Part shown: positions 50,371 through 57,791 of the stretch, piece after piece
Layout: every line of letters begins with the position of its first letter
Numbering within the stretch: position 1 is the stretch's first letter
From: Orlajensenia stereocauli
GTDB lineage: Bacteria; Actinomycetota; Actinomycetes; Actinomycetales; Microbacteriaceae
Direction: 5' to 3' (one strand)
Assembly (NCBI RefSeq): GCF_039548895.1
Contig: NZ_JBCLVG010000002.1
DNA: 64,000 nt
Translations under genes and position numbers: made by a program
Notes under the pieces: model-generated
Told to the model about the DNA's origin: nothing
What the model saw: the letters and a program-made list of their open reading frames with translations, nothing else
Database searches by the model: none

Positions 50371-50850
50371 CTAGTTCCGCCCGCGGTTCTGCCGCCGCAC
50401 CGTGCGCGGCGCGCGACCTCCGATGAAGGACTGCGCTGCATCGACGGCGAAACCCTGCTCGAGCGCCTCGCGGCCGATCAGCATCCGGAAGCCCATCGAA
50501 TCCCGATTGGTGAGAGTGACCTCGGCCGTCAGCGCCTTGCCGAGCAGCACGATGTCGAGCAGTACCACGATGCGCTCCTCGCTGTGCCCCGAAGAGCTGC
50601 GCACCGAGCGACGGTCGAGCACGGGGCACTCGACCGTGACGGCGTCTTCGTCGCTGCCCTGCCAGGGCTGCACACCGAAGCGCACGAACGACTCCCCATC
50701 GCGCTCGAACTCCTCCATGTCGAAGGCGTGGAGCGAACTGGTGCGGGCGCCGGTGTCGAGTTTGGCCTTGATCCATGGAACGTCGATCGCCGGCAGTGCA
50801 ACCCACTCGCGCCAGCCGGCGATGGTGCTTGAATGGACAGGTTCGCTCAC
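50371..50850 (-). CDS. RimB/RloA-like retropepsin-type ATP-dependent zinc protease
   Basis: 159 residues. WREWVALPAIDVPWIKAKLDTGARTSSLHA contains the D-T-G-A aspartic-protease-like motif of the RimK-linked RimB family, and TLTNRDSMGFRMLIGREAL is its second block. RimB trims or counters the glutamate tails that RimK adds to ribosomal protein S6 in Pseudomonas. Genes for both lie here back to back. GTG 50850; CAAGAT (minus strand, 50857-50862) lies 6 nt upstream, so leaderless. Confidence 0.87.
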   Translation of the reverse strand: MSEPVHSSTIAGWREWVALPAIDVPWIKAKLDTGARTSSLHAFDMEEFERDGESFVRFGVQPWQGSDEDAVTVECPVLDRRSVRSSSGHSEERIVVLLDIVLLGKALTAEVTLTNRDSMGFRMLIGREALEQGFAVDAAQSFIGGRAPRTVRRQNRGRN

Positions 50851-50875
50851 CCGTCCATCTTGTCAGGGGCACCCG

Positions 50876-52063
50876 TTGAAACTCGCGATCCTCTCGCGCG
50901 CCCCGCAGGCGTATTCCACCCAGAGACTTCGCGCAGCAGCGCTGCAGCGCGGTCATCAGGTGAAGGTCCTCAATACCCTGCGCTTCGCGATCGACCTCTC
51001 GGGGGCAGAGCCCGACCTGCAGTATCGCGGTCGTCGGCTCTCCGACTACGACGCCATCCTGCCGCGCATCGGCAGCTCGATCACCTACTTCGGCACGGCC
51101 GTGGTGCGCCAGTTCGAGCAGATGGACGTCTACACGCCCAACACCGCCAACGGGATCACGAACGCTCGAGACAAGCTGCGCGCGAGCCAGATCCTCTCGA
51201 GGCACAACATCGGCATGCCGGCGACGGCCTTCGTGCGCAACCGCGCCGACGTGCGGCCCGCCATCGAGCAGGTCGGCGGTGCGCCCGTCGTCATCAAGCT
51301 GCTCGAGGGAACCCAGGGCATCGGCGTGATCCTGGCACCGCAGGTGAAGGTCGCCGAGGCCATCATCGAGACTCTGCACTCGACCAATCAGAACGTGCTC
51401 ATCCAGCGCTTCGTGGCCGAGAGCCGTGGCAAGGACGTGCGTGCGCTCGTGGTCGGCGATCGGGTCGTCGCCGCGATGCGCCGCACGGCGAACGGCGACG
51501 AGTTCCGCTCGAACGTGCACCGCGGCGGCAGCGTCGAGGCCATCGAGCTCTCGCCGGAGTACGAGCAGGTCGCCGTGCGCTCCGCCCAGATCATGGGCCT
51601 CAAGGTCGCCGGTGTCGACATGCTCGAGGGCAATGACGGCCCGCTGGTCATGGAGGTCAACTCCTCGCCCGGCCTGCAGGGCATCGAGACCGCCACCAAT
51701 CTCGACGTGGCCGGCGCCATCATCGACTACATGGCGAACCAGGTCGCCTTCCCCGAGATCGACGTGCGTCAGCGCCTCACGGTCTCGCGCGGTTACGGTG
51801 TGGCCGAGCTGCTCGTGCACGCCGGGGCCGACCTCGTGGGCACGACCATTGCCGAGTCGGGGCTGACCGAGCGCGACATCACCGTGCTGACGCTGCACCG
51901 CGGCACCTCCGTCGTGCCGAACCCCCGCGGCCACGTCGAGCTCGAGGCCGGCGACAGGCTGCTCTGCTTCGGCAAGCTCGAGGAGATGCGCTCGATGATC
52001 CCCGAGCGGCGCAAGCGCCGGGCGAGGGTGCGGAAGCTGCCCAAGGAGCCGCTGCCGGACTAG
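50876..52063 (+). CDS. rimK: RimK-type glutamate ligase fused to a TrkA_C domain
   Basis: 395 residues. Residues 1-295 are a RimK ATP-grasp ligase: LPRIGSSITYFG, NGITNARDKLRASQIL, VIKLLEGTQGIGV, RALVVGDRVVAAM, VDMLEGNDGPLVMEVNSSPGLQGIE with the metal-binding E and N. Residues 304-372 (GVAELLVHAGADLVGTTI, RDITVLTLHRGTSVVPNP, EAGDRLLCFG) match a TrkA_C regulatory domain, and a basic tail follows. The TTG at 50876 is chosen because AGGGG (50865-50869) is 6 nt upstream and the protein then begins with the family MKLAILSR. RimK adds glutamates to S6 or related C-termini. Confidence 0.9.
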   Translation: MKLAILSRAPQAYSTQRLRAAALQRGHQVKVLNTLRFAIDLSGAEPDLQYRGRRLSDYDAILPRIGSSITYFGTAVVRQFEQMDVYTPNTANGITNARDKLRASQILSRHNIGMPATAFVRNRADVRPAIEQVGGAPVVIKLLEGTQGIGVILAPQVKVAEAIIETLHSTNQNVLIQRFVAESRGKDVRALVVGDRVVAAMRRTANGDEFRSNVHRGGSVEAIELSPEYEQVAVRSAQIMGLKVAGVDMLEGNDGPLVMEVNSSPGLQGIETATNLDVAGAIIDYMANQVAFPEIDVRQRLTVSRGYGVAELLVHAGADLVGTTIAESGLTERDITVLTLHRGTSVVPNPRGHVELEAGDRLLCFGKLEEMRSMIPERRKRRARVRKLPKEPLPD

Positions 52064-52064
52064 C

Positions 52065-52172
52065 CGCTCGCTGAGGACCGGACGAAGTCCGCGTTCGAAG
52101 CGCGTTGCTGGCCTGTACGCACGGTGCTGAAGCGCTTCGACCGCGCGCGCTTCGCGCGGGCCTCAGCGAGCG
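52065..52172. repeat. intergenic cruciform repeat, locus L (A+A')
   Basis: A normal type-A half (52065-52103) faces a reversed type-A half (52132-52172) in which the GGAC/GTCC arm stem is replaced by a longer CGCGC-type stem, still self-complementary. The GntR gene stop (TGA 52163-52165) lies in it. Confidence 0.85.
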
Positions 52173-52537
52173 GGAGGGGTCGCGCGCAACGCCGCCTCGA
52201 CCAGCGCCAACGCCTCGTCGGCGTCGACACCCAGCTCGCGGACCCTCGCAGCGTACGCTGCGGCCGCCGTCTGCGCGTGCCGATGAGTCACGTCGCCGGA
52301 TGCCGACACCAGCGTTCCCGCGCGCCCGCGCGTCTCGATGACGGCGTCGGACTCCAGCGCCCTGTACGCCTTCGCGACGGTGTTGACCGCCAGCCCCAGC
52401 TGCTCGGCCAGGGCTCGGACCGTCGGCATCCGTTCTCCGGCGACGAGGTCTCCGGAGCGGACGGCGGCGATGACCTGCGTGCGGATCTGCTCGTACGGCG
52501 GCTGCGACGACGCGGCGTCGATCGCGACGGAGATCAC
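52163..52537 (-). CDS. GntR family regulator, YtrA-like short type
   Basis: 124 residues: a single winged HTH (PPYEQIRTQVIAAVRSGDLVAGERMPTVRALAEQLGLAVNTVAKAYRALESDAVIETRGRAGTLVS, in parts) and a short helical tail, the YtrA layout. Such regulators often control ABC exporters. GTG 52537 lies 5 nt after the Lrp stop; GAGGA precedes it by about 9 nt. Forms an operon with the Lrp gene. It ends in repeat L. Confidence 0.85.
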   Translation of the reverse strand: MISVAIDAASSQPPYEQIRTQVIAAVRSGDLVAGERMPTVRALAEQLGLAVNTVAKAYRALESDAVIETRGRAGTLVSASGDVTHRHAQTAAAAYAARVRELGVDADEALALVEAALRATPPAR

Positions 52538-52542
52538 GCGGA

Positions 52543-52983
52543 TCAGTCCTCGTGGGCGCGCTGCACCAGCCGGGTGAGCACGATGGCGCTGCGGGTGTGG
52601 TCGACGTTGGCGGCCAGGCGCACCTTCTCGAGCGCGGCCTCGAGGCTCGCGATGTCGCGCGAGCGCATCTGCACGATGGCGTCGGCGCTGCCGGTCACGG
52701 TGCCGGCGTAGACCACCTCGGGCACCGCCGAGAGGATGCGCTGCAGCTCGTCGGGTGACACCGTGCCCCGGCAGAAGACCTCGACCCACGCCTCGGTGGT
52801 CGTGCCGTCGACGGCAGGGTCGACGTGGATGGTGAAGCCGCGGATGACGCCGTCGGCCACGAGGCGGTCGACGCGACGCTTGACGGCGGATGCCGAGAGT
52901 CCGACCACCGACCCGATGTCGCCGTAGCCTGCTCGGGCGTTCTGGCGCAGCTCGTCGAGGATTCGGCGGTCGATGTTGTCCAT
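52543..52983 (-). CDS. Lrp/AsnC family regulator
   Basis: 146 residues. HTH DNIDRRILDELRQNARAGYGDIGSVVGLSASAVKRRVDRLVADGVIRGF (in parts) then the RAM domain (AWVEVFCRGTVSPDEL, AGTVTGSADAIVQM). It is divergent from the arginine-hydrolase/rocD operon and is its likely regulator, as in mycobacterial rocD loci where an Lrp gene adjoins. TAGACT (minus strand, 52990-52995) lies 6 nt before the ATG; leaderless. Confidence 0.93.
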   Translation of the reverse strand: MDNIDRRILDELRQNARAGYGDIGSVVGLSASAVKRRVDRLVADGVIRGFTIHVDPAVDGTTTEAWVEVFCRGTVSPDELQRILSAVPEVVYAGTVTGSADAIVQMRSRDIASLEAALEKVRLAANVDHTRSAIVLTRLVQRAHED

Positions 52984-53179
52984 CCGAGAAGTCTAAGCGC
53001 GATCCTTGCGTGATGTCGCGTGCGTACGCATGCATGCTGCGCTCAAAGACGAGAACTTCGAGATAGCTGCGTGTGACACTGGAGGTGGCGTCTGGTGTCC
53101 ATCTCGGTGGATGCCGGCTCATCAGAGCGACCTGGTCCGCCACTCCTGCGATTGTACTTCGAGCCACGAGGAGACGGCC
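52984..53179 (+). promoter_or_regulatory. lrp-rocD operon control region
   Basis: TGCGTACGCA (53021-53030) is a perfect palindrome and GCATGCATGC (53028-53037) overlaps it; both are candidates for Lrp binding. GAGGAG (53168-53173), 6 nt before ATG 53180, is the Shine-Dalgarno of the hydrolase gene. No -10/-35 pair stands out. No gene was seen in the region. Confidence 0.4.
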
Positions 53180-54046
53180 ATGACGGACATCGTCGACGAC
53201 ACGATCACCCAGCCGGGCGGCATCCGCCCCACCCGCACACCCACCACGCGTTCGGTGCTGATGTGCAGCCCCGAGTTCTTCACGGTGGTGTACCGCATCA
53301 ACCCGTGGATGGATCCGGCCCTGCCCACGGACACGAACCTCGCGGTCGACCAGTGGTCCGTGCTGCACCAGACCTACCTCGACCTCGGCTTCGACGTGCA
53401 CCTCATCGATCCGATCCCCGGGTTGCCCGACATGGTCTACGCGGCCAATGGCGGCATGGTCATCGACGGCATCGCTTACGGCGCCAGCTTCACGCACCCC
53501 GAGCGGCAGCCCGAAGGCCCGGCCTACATGGACTGGTTCCGCGCGAACGGTCTCGACGTGCGCGTGCCCGAGCAGATCAACGAGGGCGAGGGTGACTTCC
53601 TGCTCGTCGGCGACACGATCCTCGCGGGCACCGGATTCCGCAGCGACTCGCTCAGCCACGGCGAGCTCGCCGCCATCTACGGTCGCGAGGTTCTCACCCT
53701 GCGGCTCGTCAATCCGAGCTTCTACCACCTCGACACCGCGCTCGCCGTGCTCGATTCGACGCCGGGCCAGGAGCACATCGCCTACCTCCCGAGCGCCTTC
53801 GACGCCCGCAGCCTCGACCTTCTCGAGGAACGGTATCCGGATGCGGTCATCGTGACGGAGACTGATGCCGCCGTGCTCGGCCTCAACTCCTTCAGCGACG
53901 GCTACAACGTCGTGATCGCCTCCCGCGCTGCCGACTTCGGGCGCCAGCTGCGCGAGCACGGCTACAACCCCATCGGCGTCGACCTCTCCGAGCTCCTCCT
54001 GGGCGGAGGCGGCGTCAAGTGCTGCACCCTGGAGCTGCGACGATGA
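53180..54046 (+). CDS. guanidino-group hydrolase (dimethylargininase/arginine dihydrolase type)
   Basis: 288 residues of the amidinotransferase (GME) fold. The catalytic trio is visible: acidic residues in NEGEGDFLLVGD (E137, D139), H183 in SFYHLDTALAVLD and nucleophile C281 in GGGVKCCTLEL. PDMVYAANGGMV (residues 83-94) lines the guanidino pocket and has Asn where true DDAHs usually carry other residues. Usually annotated dimethylargininase, but directly upstream of rocD an arginine hydrolase that releases ornithine would make better sense. It ends in ATGA overlap with the rocD frame. Confidence 0.85.
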   Translation: MTDIVDDTITQPGGIRPTRTPTTRSVLMCSPEFFTVVYRINPWMDPALPTDTNLAVDQWSVLHQTYLDLGFDVHLIDPIPGLPDMVYAANGGMVIDGIAYGASFTHPERQPEGPAYMDWFRANGLDVRVPEQINEGEGDFLLVGDTILAGTGFRSDSLSHGELAAIYGREVLTLRLVNPSFYHLDTALAVLDSTPGQEHIAYLPSAFDARSLDLLEERYPDAVIVTETDAAVLGLNSFSDGYNVVIASRAADFGRQLREHGYNPIGVDLSELLLGGGGVKCCTLELRR

Positions 54047-55446
54047 CCACCACCGACAACCTCCGCTCAACCGATGACGCAGTCGAGGGCCCTTCGTCCG
54101 ATTCCGCAGGCACGGGGTTCTCCTCCGAAGTCTCGGGGTTCGGTGGGCATCCTTGGGCGGAGACTTCGGAGGAGAACCCCGTGCCGACTTCAACAAGCGC
54201 CGAGGCGACTCCCACGAGCGCCCAAGCCACTCGAACGAACGCCCTCATCGCCGAGGAAGAGGCTCACGCCGCCCACAACTACCACCCGCTCCCCGTCGTG
54301 GTGTCGTCCGGCGATGGAGCCTGGGTCACGGATGTCGACGGCAAGCGCTACCTCGACTGCCTCGCCGCCTACTCGGCCGTGAACTTCGGGCACTCCAACC
54401 CTGTACTGCTCGATGCGGCCCGCGCCCAGCTCGGCCGCATCACCCTGACCAGCCGTGCCTTCCACAACGACCAGCTCGGCCCCTTCGTCACCGAGCTCGC
54501 GGCCCTCGCCGGCAAGGACATGGTGCTGCCCATGAACACCGGGGCCGAGGCCGTCGAATCGGGCATCAAGGTCGCCCGCGCGTGGGGGTACAGGGTCAAG
54601 GGCGTCGCCCCCGAGCAGGCGAACATCATCGTGATGGCCGGCAACTTCCACGGACGCACGACCACGATCATCTCCTTCAGCGACGACGCCGACGCACGCG
54701 ACGACTTCGGCCCGTACACCCCGGGCTTCCGCATCGTTCCCTACGGCGATGTCGCCGCCATCGAGGCGGCCATCGACGAGAACACCGTGGCCGTGCTGCT
54801 CGAGCCGATCCAGGGCGAGGCGGGCATCGTGGTGCCGCCCGCCGACTTCCTGCCGGCCGTGCGCGAGCTCACCACCCGGCTCGACGTGCTGTTCATCGCC
54901 GACGAGATCCAGTCGGGACTCGGCCGCACCGGCGCCACCTTCGCCTGCGACCTCGTGGGCGTCGTACCCGACCTCTATCTGCTGGGCAAGGCGCTCGGCG
55001 GCGGCATCGTTCCGGTCTCGGCCGTCCTCGGCAACGCCGACGTTCTCGGGGTTCTCACCCCGGGGCAGCACGGCTCGACCTTCGGCGGCAACCCGCTGGC
55101 CGCATCCGTCGGCATCGCAGTGGTACGGATGCTGGCCACCGGCGAGATGCAGGAGCGGGCGCGGGCGCTGGGCGACCACCTGCATTCCGCCCTGACCCGA
55201 CTGATCGGCTCGGGAGTCGTGGCCGTGCGCGGAGCCGGGCTCTGGGCCGGAATCGACATCGACCCGGCGCTGGCCTCGGGCCGCGAGGTCTGCGAGGCGC
55301 TCATGGAGCGCGGCGTGCTCGCGAAGGACACGCACGGGTCGACCATCCGTCTCGCACCGCCTCTCGTCGTGTCGCAGGACGACCTCGACTGGGCCGTCGA
55401 ACAGCTGCGCCTCACGCTTGCCGAGTTCGGGCGGCCGGCGAGCTGA
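54043..55446 (+). CDS. rocD: ornithine aminotransferase
   Basis: 467 residues if started at ATG 54043, which overlaps the preceding stop; 421 residues if started at GTG 54181. PLP enzyme making glutamate-semialdehyde (P5C) from ornithine. Class III signature: LFIADEIQSGLGRTG, LLGKALGGGIVPVSA with the PLP Lys, and HGSTFGGNPLAA. Homology begins near residue 67 (NALIAEEEAHAAHNYHP); everything before is low-complexity. Residues 23-48 are encoded by a 26-bp perfect inverted repeat. GGAGGAG lies 6 nt before GTG 54181, making 54181 the better family-length start. The frame and stop are certain, the start is not. Confidence 0.93.
   Translation: MTTTDNLRSTDDAVEGPSSDSAGTGFSSEVSGFGGHPWAETSEENPVPTSTSAEATPTSAQATRTNALIAEEEAHAAHNYHPLPVVVSSGDGAWVTDVDGKRYLDCLAAYSAVNFGHSNPVLLDAARAQLGRITLTSRAFHNDQLGPFVTELAALAGKDMVLPMNTGAEAVESGIKVARAWGYRVKGVAPEQANIIVMAGNFHGRTTTIISFSDDADARDDFGPYTPGFRIVPYGDVAAIEAAIDENTVAVLLEPIQGEAGIVVPPADFLPAVRELTTRLDVLFIADEIQSGLGRTGATFACDLVGVVPDLYLLGKALGGGIVPVSAVLGNADVLGVLTPGQHGSTFGGNPLAASVGIAVVRMLATGEMQERARALGDHLHSALTRLIGSGVVAVRGAGLWAGIDIDPALASGREVCEALMERGVLAKDTHGSTIRLAPPLVVSQDDLDWAVEQLRLTLAEFGRPAS
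54109..54185 (+). promoter_or_regulatory. 26-bp perfect hairpin sequestering a Shine-Dalgarno
   Basis: Left arm 54109-54134, loop 54135-54159, right arm 54160-54185, no mismatch. The right arm holds GGAGGAG (54168-54174) and the GTG at 54181; the left arm holds the matching CTCCTCC (54121-54127 area). In RNA the start region is locked unless ribosomes from ATG 54043 or some other event open it. Read as DNA it is also a candidate insertion or terminator-like structure. Confidence 0.85.
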
Positions 55447-55561
55447 GCGCAGGGTTCCTCCTTCACGGCGTTCGCTTCACTCCGTCCCTTCTGCGGGCGG
55501 GCCGGCAATCGCTTCTGAGCGTGGACTGTGCCGCATCCGGCTGCAGTGCCAGACTGGAGCG

Positions 55562-57049
55562 ATGAGCAGCTCTCCCGAATCTCCGGTCGTCGACGAGGAG
55601 CCGCTGGACCCGAAGCTCGATCACGGGTTCTTCGGTCAGCCACGACCCCTCGCCACGGTCTTCGGTGTCGAGATGTGGGAGCGCTTCAGCTTCTACGGCA
55701 TGCAGGGCATCCTGCTCATCTACCTGTACTACTCCGCGGCGGAGGGCGGCCTCGGCCTGCCGCAGGCGACCGCGGCCGGCATCGTCGGCGCCTACGGCGG
55801 TGCCGTGTACCTCTCGACCATCCTCGGAGCATGGGTCGCCGACAGGTTGATGGGCTCGGAACGGGTGCTGTTCATCAGTGCCGTCGTCATCATGCTCGGC
55901 CACATCGGGCTGGCCCTGCTGCCCGGATTCTCCGGCGTGATCGTGGGACTCATCCTCGTCGCCGTCGGCTCCGGAGGGTTGAAGGCCAACGCAACGAGCG
56001 TCGTCGGAACCCTCTACAAGGCTGATGACCCGCGCCGTGACGCCGGCTTCTCGATCTTCTACCTCGGCATCAACCTGGGCGCGTTCCTCGGCCCCATCCT
56101 CACCGGACTGCTGCAGTCGACCCTCGGCTTCCACTGGGGCTTCGGCCTGGCGGCGGTGGGCATGGCCATCGGCCTGACGCAGTACGCCTTCGGACGCAAG
56201 AATCTCCCCGCGGCCTCGCACCGCATCGCGAACCCCCTTCCGGCCGGCAGGCGACCGCTCGTGATCGGCGTCGCCGTGGCCGCCATCGCGATCATCCTGG
56301 TGTGCGTGTTCACCGGCCTGATCACGACGACGAACCTCGCCATCATCGTGATCTCCCTGACGGTGGTGGCCGCCGTCGCCTACTTCGTCGTGATCCTCGC
56401 GAGCAGCAAGATCGACGCCACCGAGCGTTCGCGGGTCTTCGCCTTCATCCCGCTGTTCATCGCGAGCGTGGCGTTCTGGTCGCTGTACCAGCAGCAGTTC
56501 ACCGTTCTCACCATCTACTCCGACGAGAAGCTGAACCGCAGCCTGTTCGGCTGGGAGATGCCGGTGTCGTGGGTGCAGTCGATCAACCCGATCTTCATCA
56601 TCATCCTGTCGGGAGTGTTCGCCGCCATCTGGACGAAGCTCGGCACCCGCCAGCCGTCGACGCCGGTCAAGTTCGCCCTGGGAACCATGATCATGGGTGC
56701 GGCGTTCCTCCTCTTCCTCCCGTTCGCCGGGGGAGGAGCGAACTCGACGCCGCTGCTGGCGATCGTGGTGATCCTCCTGGTGTTCACAGTCGCCGAGCTG
56801 TTCATCTCACCCGTCGGGCTCTCCGTGGCGACCAAGCTCGCCCCACGCGCCTTCACCACGCAGATGGTGGCGCTGTTCTTCCTGTCGGTCGCGCTCGGCT
56901 CCGCCATCTCCGGCCAGCTCGCCTCCCTCTACGACATCGACAACGAGGTGCCGTACTTCGGCGTGCTGGGGGGCATCGCCATCGTGCTGGGCGCGATCCT
57001 GCTCGCGTTCGCGAAGCCGGTCCTGAGGCTCATGAAGGGCGTGCGGTAG
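55562..57049 (+). CDS. proton-dependent peptide transporter (POT/PTR family)
   Basis: 495 residues, about 14 membrane helices. EMWERFSFYGMQGIL is the E-x-x-E-R-F-x-Y-Y proton-coupling motif (with Phe for the second Tyr), and FSIFYLGINLGAFLGP is the PTR2 signature. Imports di- and tripeptides. N-terminal FGQPRPLATVFGVE is typical. CAGACT (55550-55555) lies 6 nt before ATG 55562; leaderless. It converges on the TetR gene with a 3-nt gap. Confidence 0.94.
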   Translation: MSSSPESPVVDEEPLDPKLDHGFFGQPRPLATVFGVEMWERFSFYGMQGILLIYLYYSAAEGGLGLPQATAAGIVGAYGGAVYLSTILGAWVADRLMGSERVLFISAVVIMLGHIGLALLPGFSGVIVGLILVAVGSGGLKANATSVVGTLYKADDPRRDAGFSIFYLGINLGAFLGPILTGLLQSTLGFHWGFGLAAVGMAIGLTQYAFGRKNLPAASHRIANPLPAGRRPLVIGVAVAAIAIILVCVFTGLITTTNLAIIVISLTVVAAVAYFVVILASSKIDATERSRVFAFIPLFIASVAFWSLYQQQFTVLTIYSDEKLNRSLFGWEMPVSWVQSINPIFIIILSGVFAAIWTKLGTRQPSTPVKFALGTMIMGAAFLLFLPFAGGGANSTPLLAIVVILLVFTVAELFISPVGLSVATKLAPRAFTTQMVALFFLSVALGSAISGQLASLYDIDNEVPYFGVLGGIAIVLGAILLAFAKPVLRLMKGVR

Positions 57050-57052
57050 CGG

Positions 57053-57640
57053 CTATTCCGTCGGCGCTGCCGGCGCCACGAGCTGCCACAGGTGCTGGAT
57101 CGCAGCTGCCATGTCGATCGAGGGGTCGAGCATCCACTGCGTCTGGAGGCCGTCGGTGACGGCCAGCACGATGGAGGCCAGGAGGTCGGGGTCGACGTCG
57201 GGGGCGATGCGGCCGGCGTCCTGTTCGGCGCGGATGGCCGCGCTGTAGCTCTCCCGGAAGATCCTGTAGCGCTCGACGAAGAAGTCGTGCGCCGGATGCT
57301 CGGGGTCGCCAGCCTCTGTGGAGATCTGAGCGTAGAGCTGCACCAGTCCCGGCACCTCGGTGTTGTGCCTGACGACATTGATCAGTCCATCGATCGGGGC
57401 CGTCGCCTCGAGGTCGAAGGCGTCCCGATCGACCTCGTCACGCTTGCGCAGGATCTCCTGGAACAGCTCCTCCTTGGAGGAGAAGTAGTGCAGGAGCCCC
57501 GCCTGACTGAGGCCGACCTCGTCGGCGAGCTCGCGCACAGAGGTGCGGCGGTAGCCGTTGCGCGCGATCACCGCGAGGGCGCTCGTCAGGATCTCCTCGC
57601 GTTTCGCCACGCCCTTCGCGTACTGCCCCCGTGCTGTCAT
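57053..57640 (-). CDS. TetR family regulator of the beta-glucosidase gene
   Basis: 195 residues. HTH: EEILTSALAVIARNGYRRTSVRELADEVGLSQAGLLHYFSSKEELF (in parts). It is divergent from the GH3 gene and probably represses it through the AAAACC/GGTTTT dyad at 57673-57695. TACGAT (minus strand, 57647-57652) lies 6 nt before the ATG, so its own mRNA is leaderless and the operator lies about 20 nt upstream of its -10. Confidence 0.9.
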   Translation of the reverse strand: MTARGQYAKGVAKREEILTSALAVIARNGYRRTSVRELADEVGLSQAGLLHYFSSKEELFQEILRKRDEVDRDAFDLEATAPIDGLINVVRHNTEVPGLVQLYAQISTEAGDPEHPAHDFFVERYRIFRESYSAAIRAEQDAGRIAPDVDPDLLASIVLAVTDGLQTQWMLDPSIDMAAAIQHLWQLVAPAAPTE

Positions 57641-57663
57641 GCCTCGATCGTAGGGCGGAGTGC

Positions 57664-57692
57664 TTGAGATTGAAAACCGAGCGATGTATGGT
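57664..57692 (+). promoter_or_regulatory. sigma-70-type promoter of the GH3 gene
   Basis: -35 TTGAGA (57664-57669) and -10 TATGGT (57687-57692) separated by 17 nt, one of the best promoter matches in the window. Leader to the ATG is about 90 nt. Confidence 0.75.
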
Positions 57693-57695
57693 TTT
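57673..57695. promoter_or_regulatory. TetR operator overlapping the GH3 promoter
   Basis: Inverted repeat AAAACC (57673-57678) and GGTTTT (57690-57695) with an 11-nt spacer; it covers the -10 box and the spacer of the promoter, so binding would block it. Confidence 0.65.
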
Positions 57696-57791
57696 AGCGC
57701 CGGCACACCGTAGAGCCGACCTCGAGCCATACGAGACGACAGTGACGTCAGCCCCACCTGCCGACGCCGCTGTCGCACCAGAAGGAGCAGA

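Noticed and set aside
52163..54196. A 677-codon open frame on the minus strand across the Lrp and hydrolase genes
   Set aside because: Only its last 124 codons encode a recognisable protein (GntR, from GTG 52537). The rest is antisense to the hydrolase gene and is explained by high-GC codon bias.
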